Below are positions 1 through 6,264 of a stretch of DNA of 19,632 nt, in pieces. Both the position numbers and the translations under genes were made by a program. The notes beneath the pieces were generated by a model. It did not search any database and had not been told where the DNA came from. It worked only from the letters and a program-made list of their open reading frames with translations. Position 1 is the stretch's first letter, and every line of letters starts with the position of its first letter. Origin of the DNA: Betaproteobacteria bacterium (GTDB lineage: Bacteria > Pseudomonadota > Gammaproteobacteria > Burkholderiales > SG8-41); the NCBI GenBank assembly GCA_016177355.1, contig JACOVL010000063.1, positions 1-19,632 on the forward strand. The letters run 5' to 3'.

Positions 1-598
1 CCGCGAACACCAGCCCTTCCGCGAGCGCCGCGCGGTTGACGCCGAGGATGAGATTGATTGCGAGCTTCGCGCGCCCGCCGTTGCCGGCGCCGCCGACGTG
101 ACGCCGGCGCGGGCAGATGGCGTCGAGCACCGCGCGCGCTTCCTCTGCGGCGGCGCGTTCGCCGCCGATCAGGCCCAGTCCTTCGCCGCGCGCCGTCTGC
201 TCGCTGGTGCCGGAGATCGGCGCCTCGACCAGACGCAGCCGGCCGGCGGGGAGCCGCGTGGCGAGCGCTGCGACGCGGTCGGGATCGCAGGTGCTCACGC
301 AGATCGCGATGAGCGGCGCCGCAGCGGCGGGCCGCGCGGCCAGCAGGCCCTGCCGGCCTTCGATCACGTCCTCCACCTGGTCGGTGTTGAAAACCGCGAG
401 CACGACAATGCGGCACACGCCCGCGATCTCGGCGAGCGAGTGTGCGGCGCGGCCGCCCAGCGCTGCCAGCTGCTTCAACTTGCCCGCATCGGCATCGTAG
501 CCCAGTACCTCGAAGCCGGCCGCGAGCAGGCGCTTCGCGCAAGCCATGCCCATCAGCCCGGTGCCAATGATTCCGACAGGTTGCCGTTCGTACGACAT
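1..598 (-). CDS. 3-hydroxyisobutyrate dehydrogenase family NAD(P)-dependent oxidoreductase, partial
   Basis: The frame stays open from an ATG at 598 to the left edge, giving about 199 N-terminal residues; the C-terminal all-helical domain is missing because the window ends. Residues 9-17 (GIIGTGLMG) form the GxGxxG dinucleotide-binding turn. Residues 125-130 (EAPISG) match the substrate-binding segment of the family, and K178 with N182 in GRAKLAINL fit the catalytic Lys-xxx-Asn arrangement. These enzymes oxidise or reduce beta-hydroxyacids in the cytoplasm; members include tartronate semialdehyde and 3-hydroxyisobutyrate dehydrogenases and imine reductases, so the substrate is open. A GGAG ribosome-binding site lies just upstream of the ATG. 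The gene is divergent from the tRNA and is separated from it by the octamer repeat. Family assignment is confident; exact activity is not. Confidence 0.85.
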   Translation of the reverse strand, partial: MSYERQPVGIIGTGLMGMACAKRLLAAGFEVLGYDADAGKLKQLAALGGRAAHSLAEIAGVCRIVVLAVFNTDQVEDVIEGRQGLLAARPAAAAPLIAICVSTCDPDRVAALATRLPAGRLRLVEAPISGTSEQTARGEGLGLIGGERAAAEEARAVLDAICPRRRHVGGAGNGGRAKLAINLILGVNRAALAEGLVFA

Positions 599-621
599 GC
601 GATCTCCAGCGTTGGGCGGCC

Positions 622-627
622 ATTATA
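622..627 (-). promoter_or_regulatory. Candidate -10 box for the minus-strand dehydrogenase gene
   Basis: The minus strand reads TATAAT here, 24 bases upstream of the ATG at 598. No good -35 hexamer is visible because the upstream position falls inside the purine-rich octamer repeat. It is called from the perfect -10 match and its position only. Confidence 0.45.
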
Positions 628-629
628 GA

Positions 630-775
630 AGGGACGGGAGAGCGGGAGGGCGTGAGAGCGACAGAACCCGTGAGGGCGGGAGGGCGCGAGAGCGGGAGAT
701 GGAAACATCCCTCTCACGACCTCCCGATTTCCCGATCTCCCGGTATTTCTATCTCCCGACCTCCCGATTTCACGG
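630..775. repeat. Octamer-phased inverted repeat element, copy A
   Basis: The plus strand of the left half is a run of degenerate 8-bp units of the form CGNGAGRK, interrupted by a 10-bp spacer near 660-669. The right half carries the same kind of unit on the opposite strand, seen on the plus strand as units such as ATCTCCCG and ACCTCCCG. The two halves meet at about 697-709, where GATG-GAAA-CATC can form a hairpin with a GNRA-type loop. The core at 661-705 aligns without gaps to 14301-14345, with 37 of 45 bases identical by my count. The two copies therefore belong to one dispersed family rather than being chance low complexity. No coding capacity is credible. The element lies between a divergent gene and tRNA-Thr. 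Confidence 0.85.
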
Positions 776-777
776 TC

Positions 778-783
778 TATAAT
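778..783 (+). promoter_or_regulatory. -10 box of the tRNA-Thr promoter
   Basis: A perfect TATAAT ends ten bases before the first base of the mature tRNA, which suits a short tRNA leader. The -35 position falls within the last octamers of the repeat and has no recognisable TTGACA. Confidence 0.6.
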
Positions 784-792
784 GCGTCCCGG

Positions 793-867
793 GCCGGCAT
801 AGCTCAGTGGTAGAGCAACCGCCTTGTAAGCGGTAGGTCGTCTGTTCGAGTCAGACTGTCGGCACCA
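793..867 (+). tRNA. tRNA-Thr (anticodon TGT)
   Basis: A full cloverleaf can be drawn. The acceptor stem is 793-799 with 857-863 and includes one G-T wobble. The D stem is 802-805 with 813-816. The anticodon stem is 818-822 with 830-834 and encloses loop CTTGTAA, so the anticodon TGT is at 825-827. The T stem is 840-844 with 852-856 around TTCGAGT. Discriminator A864 is followed by an encoded CCA at 865-867. TGT reads ACA and other ACN threonine codons. The gene stands alone, with its own TATAAT just upstream and no second tRNA after it. I see no partial duplicate of its 3' end in the window, so there is no sign of integration at this site. Confidence 0.96.
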
Positions 868-930
868 GCTCCCAGCGGCCCGGTTGGCCGGCGTTCTGGC
901 TGCAGCGGCCCAGATAGACAATAAAGTCAT

Positions 931-950
931 TATAATCAATAAGTTATAAT
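931..950 (+). promoter_or_regulatory. AT-rich promoter region of the ABC transporter cluster
   Basis: Two TATAAT hexamers, at 931-936 and 945-950, lie 14 bases apart in an AT-rich island within GC-rich DNA. Either could serve as the -10 for the ABC cluster that begins at 1006. No strong -35 is visible upstream of either one, so an activator or an extended -10 may be involved. The leader would be about 50-70 bases, and a GGAGG ribosome-binding site at about 997-1001 precedes the ATG. Confidence 0.55.
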
Positions 951-1005
951 TTATTCCCGAGGGAACCTTGGCGGCCATACCGGTCAAATTGCACGTGGAG
1001 GACGC

Positions 1006-1737
1006 ATGATCAGAGTGGAGAACCTCACCAAGGCATTCGGACCCAAGCTCGCGGTGAACAACGTGTCGTTCACGGTCGAGCGCGGCGAGGTGCTGGGCTT
1101 CCTCGGCCCGAACGGCGCCGGCAAGTCCACCACCATGCGGATGGTGACGGGATTCATCCCGCCGACGTCGGGAAAGATCACCGTCGGCGGCCACGACATG
1201 CTGGAGAACCCGCTGCCGGCAAAGCGTCTCCTCGGCTACCTGCCCGAGAACGCGCCGGGCTACGCCGACATGACGGTGCACGGTTTCCTCAGCTTTGCCG
1301 CCGAGCTGCGCGGGCTGCGGGGTGCGGCGCGCAAGCGGGCGATCGACCGCGTGGTCGAGCACTGTCTCCTCGAGAACGTGCTCTACCAGACCATAGACAC
1401 CCTGTCCAAGGGTTACAAGCACCGCACCTGCCTCGCGCAGTCGCTGATCCACGATCCGGACATCCTGATCATGGACGAGCCGACCGACGGGCTCGACCCC
1501 AACCAGAAGCACGACGTGCGCAACCTGATCAAGCGCATGGGGGAAAACAAGGCGATCATCTTCTCGACCCACATCCTGGAGGAGGTCGAGGCGGTGTGCT
1601 CGCGCGTGATCATCATCGACCGCGGCCGCATCGTCGCCAACGGCACGCCGAAGGAGCTCAAAGCGCGCTCGCCGGAAGGGCGGCTGGAAGACGTGTTCCG
1701 GGCGATCACGCTGCCCGACACCGTCAAGGCACACTAG
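1006..1737 (+). CDS. ABC transporter ATP-binding protein (GldA-like)
   Basis: This 243-residue protein is a single nucleotide-binding domain of normal length. The Walker A motif is GPNGAGKST at residues 34-42. The signature is the LSKGYKHR variant at 133-140, Walker B is ILIMDEPT at 153-160, the D-loop is GLDP at 162-165, and the switch histidine is H189 in STHI. The Q-loop region reads GYLPEN rather than containing the usual glutamine, as in the GldA/multidrug-type exporters. It should hydrolyse ATP on the cytoplasmic face and drive the permease encoded at 1855. The ATG at 1006 has a GGAGGAC ribosome-binding site. The order ATPase, permease, Gldg-type protein, DUF4340-type protein is a recurrent proteobacterial cluster with no firmly assigned substrate. 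Confidence 0.95.
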   Translation: MIRVENLTKAFGPKLAVNNVSFTVERGEVLGFLGPNGAGKSTTMRMVTGFIPPTSGKITVGGHDMLENPLPAKRLLGYLPENAPGYADMTVHGFLSFAAELRGLRGAARKRAIDRVVEHCLLENVLYQTIDTLSKGYKHRTCLAQSLIHDPDILIMDEPTDGLDPNQKHDVRNLIKRMGENKAIIFSTHILEEVEAVCSRVIIIDRGRIVANGTPKELKARSPEGRLEDVFRAITLPDTVKAH

Positions 1738-1747
1738 AACCCATTGG

Positions 1748-1843
1748 AACCGCAGATACACGCAGATGGACACAGATAATTCAAGTCCGAAACAGTTGTT
1801 GGAAGGAAATATCGTCCGCGTTTATCTGCGTTTATCTGCGGTT
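1748..1843. repeat. Decamer-phased palindromic intergenic repeat
   Basis: The left arm begins at 1748 and contains three decamers that each end in CAGAT, such as AACCGCAGAT and ACACGCAGAT. The right arm, about 1815-1843, is the inverted counterpart and on the plus strand repeats TTTATCTGCG twice before ending in GGTT. The arms can pair in RNA over about 20 bases with a few mismatches, leaving about 35 bases between them. The element fills most of the 117-base gap between the ATPase and permease genes. It could stabilise or attenuate the operon transcript there. Similar CGCAGATAAACGCAGAT-type repeats occur between genes in many environmental bacterial genomes, as far as I recall. Confidence 0.85.
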
Positions 1844-1854
1844 AAATTCTGAAC

Positions 1855-2598
1855 ATGAACTCCTGGGCCAACATCATGGCGATCGTCAAGCGCGAGCTGG
1901 GCGGCTACTTCACTTCGCCGATCGCCTACGTATTCCTGGTGATCTTCCTGCTGCTCACCGGGTTCTTCACTTTTACGGTGGGCAATTTTTTCGAGCGCGG
2001 CGAGGCCTCCCTCGTCTCGTTCTTCACCTGGCACCCGTGGCTCTATCTGTTCCTCGTGCCGGCGGTGGGCATGCGGCTGTGGTCCGAGGAGCGCCGGCTC
2101 GGCACGATGGAGCTGCTGCTCACGATGCCGGTCACGACCTGGCAGGCGATCGTCGGCAAGTTTCTCGCCTCCTGGCTGTTCCTCGCGCTCGCGCTGGTGT
2201 TCACCTTCCCGGTGGCGGTCACGGTCAACTGGCTCGGCAATCCCGACAATGGCGTGATCTTCGCCGGCTACGTGGGCAGCCTGTTCCTCGCCGGCTCCTA
2301 TCTCGCGGTGAGCTGCATGACCTCCGCGATGACGCGCAACCAGGTGATCAGCTTCATCGTCTCGGTGCTGATCTGCCTGTTCCTGATACTGGCCGGCTAC
2401 ACGCCGGTGACCGATCTTCTGACGCGCTTCGCCAATCCGCGGGTGGTCGAGGTGGTCGCCGCGTTCTCGGTCATGACCCACTTCGAGGGCTTCCAGCGCG
2501 GCGTGCTCGACATCCGCGACCTCGTATTCTTCGTCTCGGTGATCGGTTTCGCGCTGTTTACCACCGGCGTGATCATCCGCAACCATCGCGCAGGCTAG
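1855..2598 (+). CDS. ABC-2 type permease (GldF-like)
   Basis: This 247-residue integral membrane protein has about six hydrophobic segments, near residues 22-44, 60-73, 104-125, 134-158, 165-181 and 222-242. The N-terminal KRELGGYFTSPIAYVF is characteristic of ABC-2 permeases of the Gldf/NosY group. The conserved cytoplasmic stretch WSEERRLGTMELLLTMPV at about 76-93 is the usual coupling segment between the first membrane helices. It should form the channel powered by the ATPase encoded at 1006. The start at 1855 has no clear ribosome-binding site because the decamer repeat ends only 12 bases upstream; an ATG at 1876 is an alternative that would remove seven residues. The next gene starts four bases after the stop. 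Confidence 0.93.
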   Translation: MNSWANIMAIVKRELGGYFTSPIAYVFLVIFLLLTGFFTFTVGNFFERGEASLVSFFTWHPWLYLFLVPAVGMRLWSEERRLGTMELLLTMPVTTWQAIVGKFLASWLFLALALVFTFPVAVTVNWLGNPDNGVIFAGYVGSLFLAGSYLAVSCMTSAMTRNQVISFIVSVLICLFLILAGYTPVTDLLTRFANPRVVEVVAAFSVMTHFEGFQRGVLDIRDLVFFVSVIGFALFTTGVIIRNHRAG

Positions 2599-2602
2599 GG
2601 CC

Positions 2603-4501
2603 ATGCATAAAAAACAGCTGGAAACCCTGCTTTATTCGACCGGCGGCATCGTCGCGCTGCTGGTGGTGCTGATCGCGGCGAACTTCATCATCGGCGTATT
2701 CAACCTGCGCGCCGACCTGACCCAGGGCAGCGTCTATACCCTTTCGCCGGGCACCCGGGCGATCCTCGCCAAGCTCGAGGCGCCGGTCAGGCTTCGCCTC
2801 TACTACACGCAGGGCGGCGAAGCGGTACCGGTGGGCCTCAAGACCTTCGCCAAGCGGGTGGAGGACCTGCTCAAGGAGTACCAGACGGCGGGCCGCGGCA
2901 AGGTCATCGTCGAGAAGTTCAACCCGGAGCCGGATTCCGACGCGGAGGATTCGGCGCAGCTCGACGGCATCGAGGGCCAGCTCACCAACGCCGGCGAGAA
3001 GTTCTACCTCGGGCTGTCGATTTCCTTCCTCGACCAGAAAGCGGCGATCCCGGTGCTCGCGCCGGACCGCGAGCAGCTGCTCGAGTACGACATCACGCGC
3101 GGCATCGCGCAGGTGGGCGAGGCGAAGAAACCGGTGGTCGGCGTCATGAGCGCGCTGCCGGTGATGGGACGGTCGCTTGACCCGATCAAGAGGCAGCAGC
3201 CGTCGGAGCCGTGGACGGTGATCCAGGAATTGAAGAAGATCTTCGACGTGCGGGAGATCAAGCTCGACGCGCAGCGAATCCCCGACGAGATCAAAGTGCT
3301 GCTGGTGATCCACCCGCGCAACCTGCCGGAGGAGACCGAATACGCGATCGACCAGTTCGTGCTGCGCGGAGGCAAGCTGGTCGCGTTCGTGGATCCCTAC
3401 GCCTACTTCGACCAGCAGCCCGATCTCCAGAACCCGTTCGGCGGCAACCAGGCCGGCCAGTCCACGTTCTACAACCTGTTCAAGGCGTGGGGCGTGGACG
3501 TGGACATGGGCAAGGTCATCGCTGACCTCACCTTCGCGAGCGGCGAGGGCCCGCGGCTGCTGCCGACCCTGCTCTCGCTCAACACCCAGGCGCTGAATCC
3601 GGGCGACGTGGTGACGAGCCAGGTCGGCACGCTGCTGATTCCCTTCGGCGGCGCGTTCAAGAACAAGCTCGCGGACGGGCTCGAGCAGACCGTGCTCGCC
3701 CACACCTCGAAGAACTCGATGCCGGTGGACCTGATCATCGCCACGCTCTCGGGCGAGCCCTCGACGCGCGGCTTCCAGCCCTCGGGCGCGGAGATGCCGC
3801 TCGCGATCCGCCTCGCGGGCAAGTTCTACAGCGCGTTTCCCCAGGGCAAGCCCAAGCCCTACGCCCCGCCGCGCGCGGACAAGAAGAAGGAAGAGAGCAA
3901 GGAAGAGGTCAAGGCCGAGCCGCAGCTCAAGCAGTCGAAAGAGGACAACACGGTGGTGTTGGTGGCCGATGCCGACATGCTCGCCGACGGCGCCGCGGTG
4001 GAAGTGCAGGAGGTCTTCGGCCAGAAGCTCGTCGTCCCGCGCAACGGCAATCTCTCGTTCGCGCTGGGCCTGGTCGAGCAGCTCTCCGGCGACAGCGCGC
4101 TGATCGGCCTGAGGAGCCGCGCGTCCTTCACCAAGCCGCTCACCATGGTCCGCGAGATGGAAGCGCGGGCGCAGCAGCAGTACCTGGGCAAGATCAAGGA
4201 GCTCGAGGACAGCCTCAACCAGACCCAGGAAAACCTCAAGAAGCTGCAGAGCTCGAAGGCCGGGGTGACCAGCAGCATCCTCACGGCGGAGCAACAGGCC
4301 GAGCTCGACAACTTCCGCCGCAAAGCGGCCGAGGCCCGCGTTGCACTCAAGCAGCTGAGAAAGAACCTGCGCGTCGAGACCGATACGCTCCAATTCTGGA
4401 CCAAGGTCGTCAACATCGGCCTGGTGCCGCTGTTGGTGGCCGTGGCGGGCTTCCTGCTCGCGCTGGCGCGCCGCCGCCGGGACCGCCGGGCGTCGGCATA
4501 G
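2603..4501 (+). CDS. Gldg-family ABC transport auxiliary protein
   Basis: This 632-residue protein is anchored at both ends. A transmembrane helix lies near residues 14-33, and a second near 603-621 is followed by a basic cytoplasmic tail rich in Arg. Between them lies a large extracytoplasmic region that begins with the family-typical LRADLTQGSVYTLSPGTRAI and has the ABC_transp_aux/GldG fold pattern, including the IHPRNLPEETEYAIDQFVLRG segment that ends in a conserved Asp-Pro. A Lys/Glu-rich linker is at about 425-445 and a heptad-rich coiled coil at about 515-590. The gene is four bases downstream of the permease and is probably translated with it. In Flavobacterium GldG works in gliding and secretion, but outside that phylum the role is unknown, so no function is claimed here. 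Confidence 0.9.
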   Translation: MHKKQLETLLYSTGGIVALLVVLIAANFIIGVFNLRADLTQGSVYTLSPGTRAILAKLEAPVRLRLYYTQGGEAVPVGLKTFAKRVEDLLKEYQTAGRGKVIVEKFNPEPDSDAEDSAQLDGIEGQLTNAGEKFYLGLSISFLDQKAAIPVLAPDREQLLEYDITRGIAQVGEAKKPVVGVMSALPVMGRSLDPIKRQQPSEPWTVIQELKKIFDVREIKLDAQRIPDEIKVLLVIHPRNLPEETEYAIDQFVLRGGKLVAFVDPYAYFDQQPDLQNPFGGNQAGQSTFYNLFKAWGVDVDMGKVIADLTFASGEGPRLLPTLLSLNTQALNPGDVVTSQVGTLLIPFGGAFKNKLADGLEQTVLAHTSKNSMPVDLIIATLSGEPSTRGFQPSGAEMPLAIRLAGKFYSAFPQGKPKPYAPPRADKKKEESKEEVKAEPQLKQSKEDNTVVLVADADMLADGAAVEVQEVFGQKLVVPRNGNLSFALGLVEQLSGDSALIGLRSRASFTKPLTMVREMEARAQQQYLGKIKELEDSLNQTQENLKKLQSSKAGVTSSILTAEQQAELDNFRRKAAEARVALKQLRKNLRVETDTLQFWTKVVNIGLVPLLVAVAGFLLALARRRRDRRASA

Positions 4502-4516
4502 CGCAGCGGCCCGCCG

Positions 4517-5653
4517 ATGACCCGCAAGCAGTTCCTGTATCTCGTCATCGCGCTCCTGGTGCTCGGCGGCGCGGGGCTGGCGCTGTTCCACCGGGGCATC
4601 GCCGACTACCGGGCGAGCGGCGCCAGGATCGGGGCGCGGCTCCTGCCGGAGTTCAAGATCGCCGATGTCGCCCAGGTCCGGCTGCAGGACGGCAAGCAGC
4701 AGGTCACGCTCGCGCGCAAGGAAAAATCGTGGGCGGTGCAGGAGCGCGGCGGCTATCCCGCCGATTTCCAGGAGATCAGCGGCCTCGCGTTGAAGCTCCT
4801 CGAGCTGAAGGTGACGCAGTCCGAGCAGGTCGCCGAGTCGCTGCTGCCGCGGCTGCAGCTCGCCGATCCCGGCAAGGGAGAGGGGGCCGGCACGCTGGTT
4901 GAGTTCAGGGATGGCGCGGGCAGGCAGTTGGCGCGGCTCGTCCTCGGCAAGAAAGTGCTGAAGAAGGATCCCCTGAATCCCCTGCCGAGCGCGAAAGACG
5001 GCGTGCCCGCGGGGCGCTATGTCCGGGTCGGGGACGCCAGGGACACGATGGTGGTCGTTTCCGACCCCCTGAACAATGCCGAAGCGGGCCCCGGCCGATG
5101 GCTCGACAAGCTGTTCTTCAAGGTCGAGCGCATCAGGACGCTCGCGGTCGGGCCCGAGGGCGCCGCGCCGCACTGGAAGATCGCGCGGGCCGAGGAATGG
5201 GGCCAGTGGAAATTCGCCGCGGGCGGCGACGACCTGAATCCAAGCGCCGCGGTCGCCGCGGTGAACAAGCTGGGCGGCCTCGCGTTCGACGACGTCGTCG
5301 CCGACCCGAAGCCGGAAGACGCCGGCAAGCCCCTGGCCGTCGTCGCCGAGACCTTCGACAACCTGACCTATATCGTGAAGCTCGCCAGGAGCAAGGCCGG
5401 CGGGGACTACCGCCTGACGTTCACGGTCGCCGGAACGCCACCCAGGAGCCGCCCGCCGGAAAAGGGCGAGAAGGGGGAGCAGAAGGAACGCCGCGACAAG
5501 GAGTTCGCCGAAAGCCTGCAGCGGCTGGAAGCGCGCATCGCGCTCGAGAAGGCGCTCTCCCAGTGGACCTACCTCGTCTCCGCGCGTGAAATCGAGCCGC
5601 TGCTGCGGGAGCGCGGCGACATGATTGCCGGAAGGCCGCCGGGAAAGAAATAG
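4517..5653 (+). CDS. DUF4340-type membrane-anchored protein
   Basis: This 378-residue protein has one N-terminal membrane helix (residues 5-24, FLYLVIALLVLGGAGLALF) and a long extracytoplasmic part. Residues 47-70 resemble the opening of DUF4340 domains, with lysine- and glutamine-containing strands followed by a tryptophan (VTLARKEKSWAVQ). A repeat of that pattern, with W220 in PHWKIARAEEWGQWKF, occurs near 218-235. A highly charged Arg/Lys/Glu segment is at about 310-330. The protein follows the Gldg-type gene by 15 bases and completes the usual ATPase-permease-Gldg-DUF4340 set, and this gene order is the strongest support for the assignment. No ribosome-binding site is obvious, so translational coupling is likely. 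Biochemical role unknown. Confidence 0.8.
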   Translation: MTRKQFLYLVIALLVLGGAGLALFHRGIADYRASGARIGARLLPEFKIADVAQVRLQDGKQQVTLARKEKSWAVQERGGYPADFQEISGLALKLLELKVTQSEQVAESLLPRLQLADPGKGEGAGTLVEFRDGAGRQLARLVLGKKVLKKDPLNPLPSAKDGVPAGRYVRVGDARDTMVVVSDPLNNAEAGPGRWLDKLFFKVERIRTLAVGPEGAAPHWKIARAEEWGQWKFAAGGDDLNPSAAVAAVNKLGGLAFDDVVADPKPEDAGKPLAVVAETFDNLTYIVKLARSKAGGDYRLTFTVAGTPPRSRPPEKGEKGEQKERRDKEFAESLQRLEARIALEKALSQWTYLVSAREIEPLLRERGDMIAGRPPGKK

Positions 5654-5667
5654 CGGTTGAGGCGCGA

Positions 5668-5673
5668 TATACT
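5668..5673 (+). promoter_or_regulatory. Candidate -10 box before the lipoprotein gene
   Basis: TATACT lies 8 bases before the ATG at 5682, so a transcript from it would be nearly leaderless. No matching -35 is visible. It suggests, without proving, that the small lipoprotein gene can be expressed apart from the ABC cluster. Confidence 0.3.
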
Positions 5674-5681
5674 AGAGTGGT

Positions 5682-6035
5682 ATGGCGCGCACCGGGATCC
5701 TGATGTTGCTGTGCCTGGCCTTGCCGGGCTGCACCGTGACGCTGTTTGGCCACCAGTCCGCGGGCGGCGGCGCGGCGGCGACGACGACTTCGAGCCAGGT
5801 CAGCGGCTCGGCCAGGTTTGCCGGCGGCCAGGCCTCGATCAGTTCCGGCCAGCCGGTTTCGCCGAATGCGCAGGGTGGCCGGATTACTCTGTCGCGCGGC
5901 GCTTCCGTGTTGCTGATATTGGGGCTCGCCATCGCCGATACCGTGAGCCATTTCGGGACGAGGCCCGGCACAAAAACGGCGCCGGACGAAGCCATTTCCC
6001 AGACCTGCTCCTGTTACCAGAAACCGGCCCCATAA
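5682..6035 (+). CDS. Small hypothetical lipoprotein
   Basis: This 117-residue protein begins with a lipoprotein signal peptide: a short basic start, a hydrophobic run, then the lipobox LPGC with the acylated cysteine at position 17. The mature part opens with a low-complexity Gly/Ala/Ser/Thr linker (about residues 24-60) and is followed by a hydrophobic helix near 72-86 (ASVLLILGLAIADT). It ends with a CSCY motif near the C-terminus. The product is probably anchored in the inner or outer membrane and may span or associate with it a second time. I do not recognise a family. It lies 28 bases after the DUF4340-type gene and four bases before the next small gene. Confidence 0.75.
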   Translation: MARTGILMLLCLALPGCTVTLFGHQSAGGGAAATTTSSQVSGSARFAGGQASISSGQPVSPNAQGGRITLSRGASVLLILGLAIADTVSHFGTRPGTKTAPDEAISQTCSCYQKPAP

Positions 6036-6039
6036 CGCC

Positions 6040-6240
6040 ATGAAACTCAAGGAGATCCTGAAATCGCCGGTTTTCCCGCCGGGCCACAAGTGGGAGCTCA
6101 AGAGGCGCGCGGACGGCTTGTACGAGTCCGATGTCACCGCGCTGGTGCGCGGCATGCTCGAGGACGAGGCGATCCGCGACGACCAACGCTGGGCGTGGGA
6201 GCGCTGGCGCAACGATGCGGGCAGCCTTAAGAAGCCGTGA
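6040..6240 (+). CDS. Small hypothetical protein, 66 residues
   Basis: The product is a soluble, highly charged 66-residue protein with no signal peptide. It contains PPGHKWELKRRADGLYESD followed by a predicted helix rich in Glu, Asp, Arg and Trp (about residues 38-58). I do not recognise a family. It starts four bases after the lipoprotein stop, and its reading frame has the same strong third-position GC preference as its neighbours, so I think it is real and cotranscribed. Its TGA stop overlaps the first heptamer of the repeat at 6237. Confidence 0.65.
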   Translation: MKLKEILKSPVFPPGHKWELKRRADGLYESDVTALVRGMLEDEAIRDDQRWAWERWRNDAGSLKKP

Positions 6241-6264
6241 CCGGTGGCCAGTGACTGGTAACCG
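6237..6264. repeat. Heptamer array with central dyad
   Basis: Four consecutive 7-bp units fit the degenerate form GTRRCYR. The middle part, 6242-6264, is also an inverted repeat: CGGT and CCAGT on the left pair with ACTGG and ACCG on the right, with two unpaired positions on each side. The array contains the stop of the 66-residue gene and the likely GTG start of the following Bug gene. Confidence 0.6.

Noticed and set aside
630..775. Octamer element as a CRISPR array
   Set aside because: Units are 8 bp with no unique spacers, strand switches in the middle, and no cas genes are present.
793..867. tRNA-Thr as an integration (attachment) site
   Set aside because: No duplicate of the tRNA 3' end, integrase gene or phage gene is visible in the window.
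872..899. Terminator after the tRNA (CGGCC/GGCCG hairpin with an outer CCAG/CTGG stem)
   Set aside because: The stem is short with a bulge and has no T-tract after it.
553..1773. A minus-strand open frame running through the tRNA, repeat copy A and the ABC ATPase
   Set aside because: It crosses a structural RNA gene and a repeat, and its product shows no protein family features.
2573..5173. A minus-strand open frame of 866 codons antisense to the Gldg and DUF4340-type genes
   Set aside because: It is rich in Arg, His, Leu and Glu without domains, and arises because the GC-rich third positions of the sense genes remove stops on the other strand. The sense genes have clear motifs.
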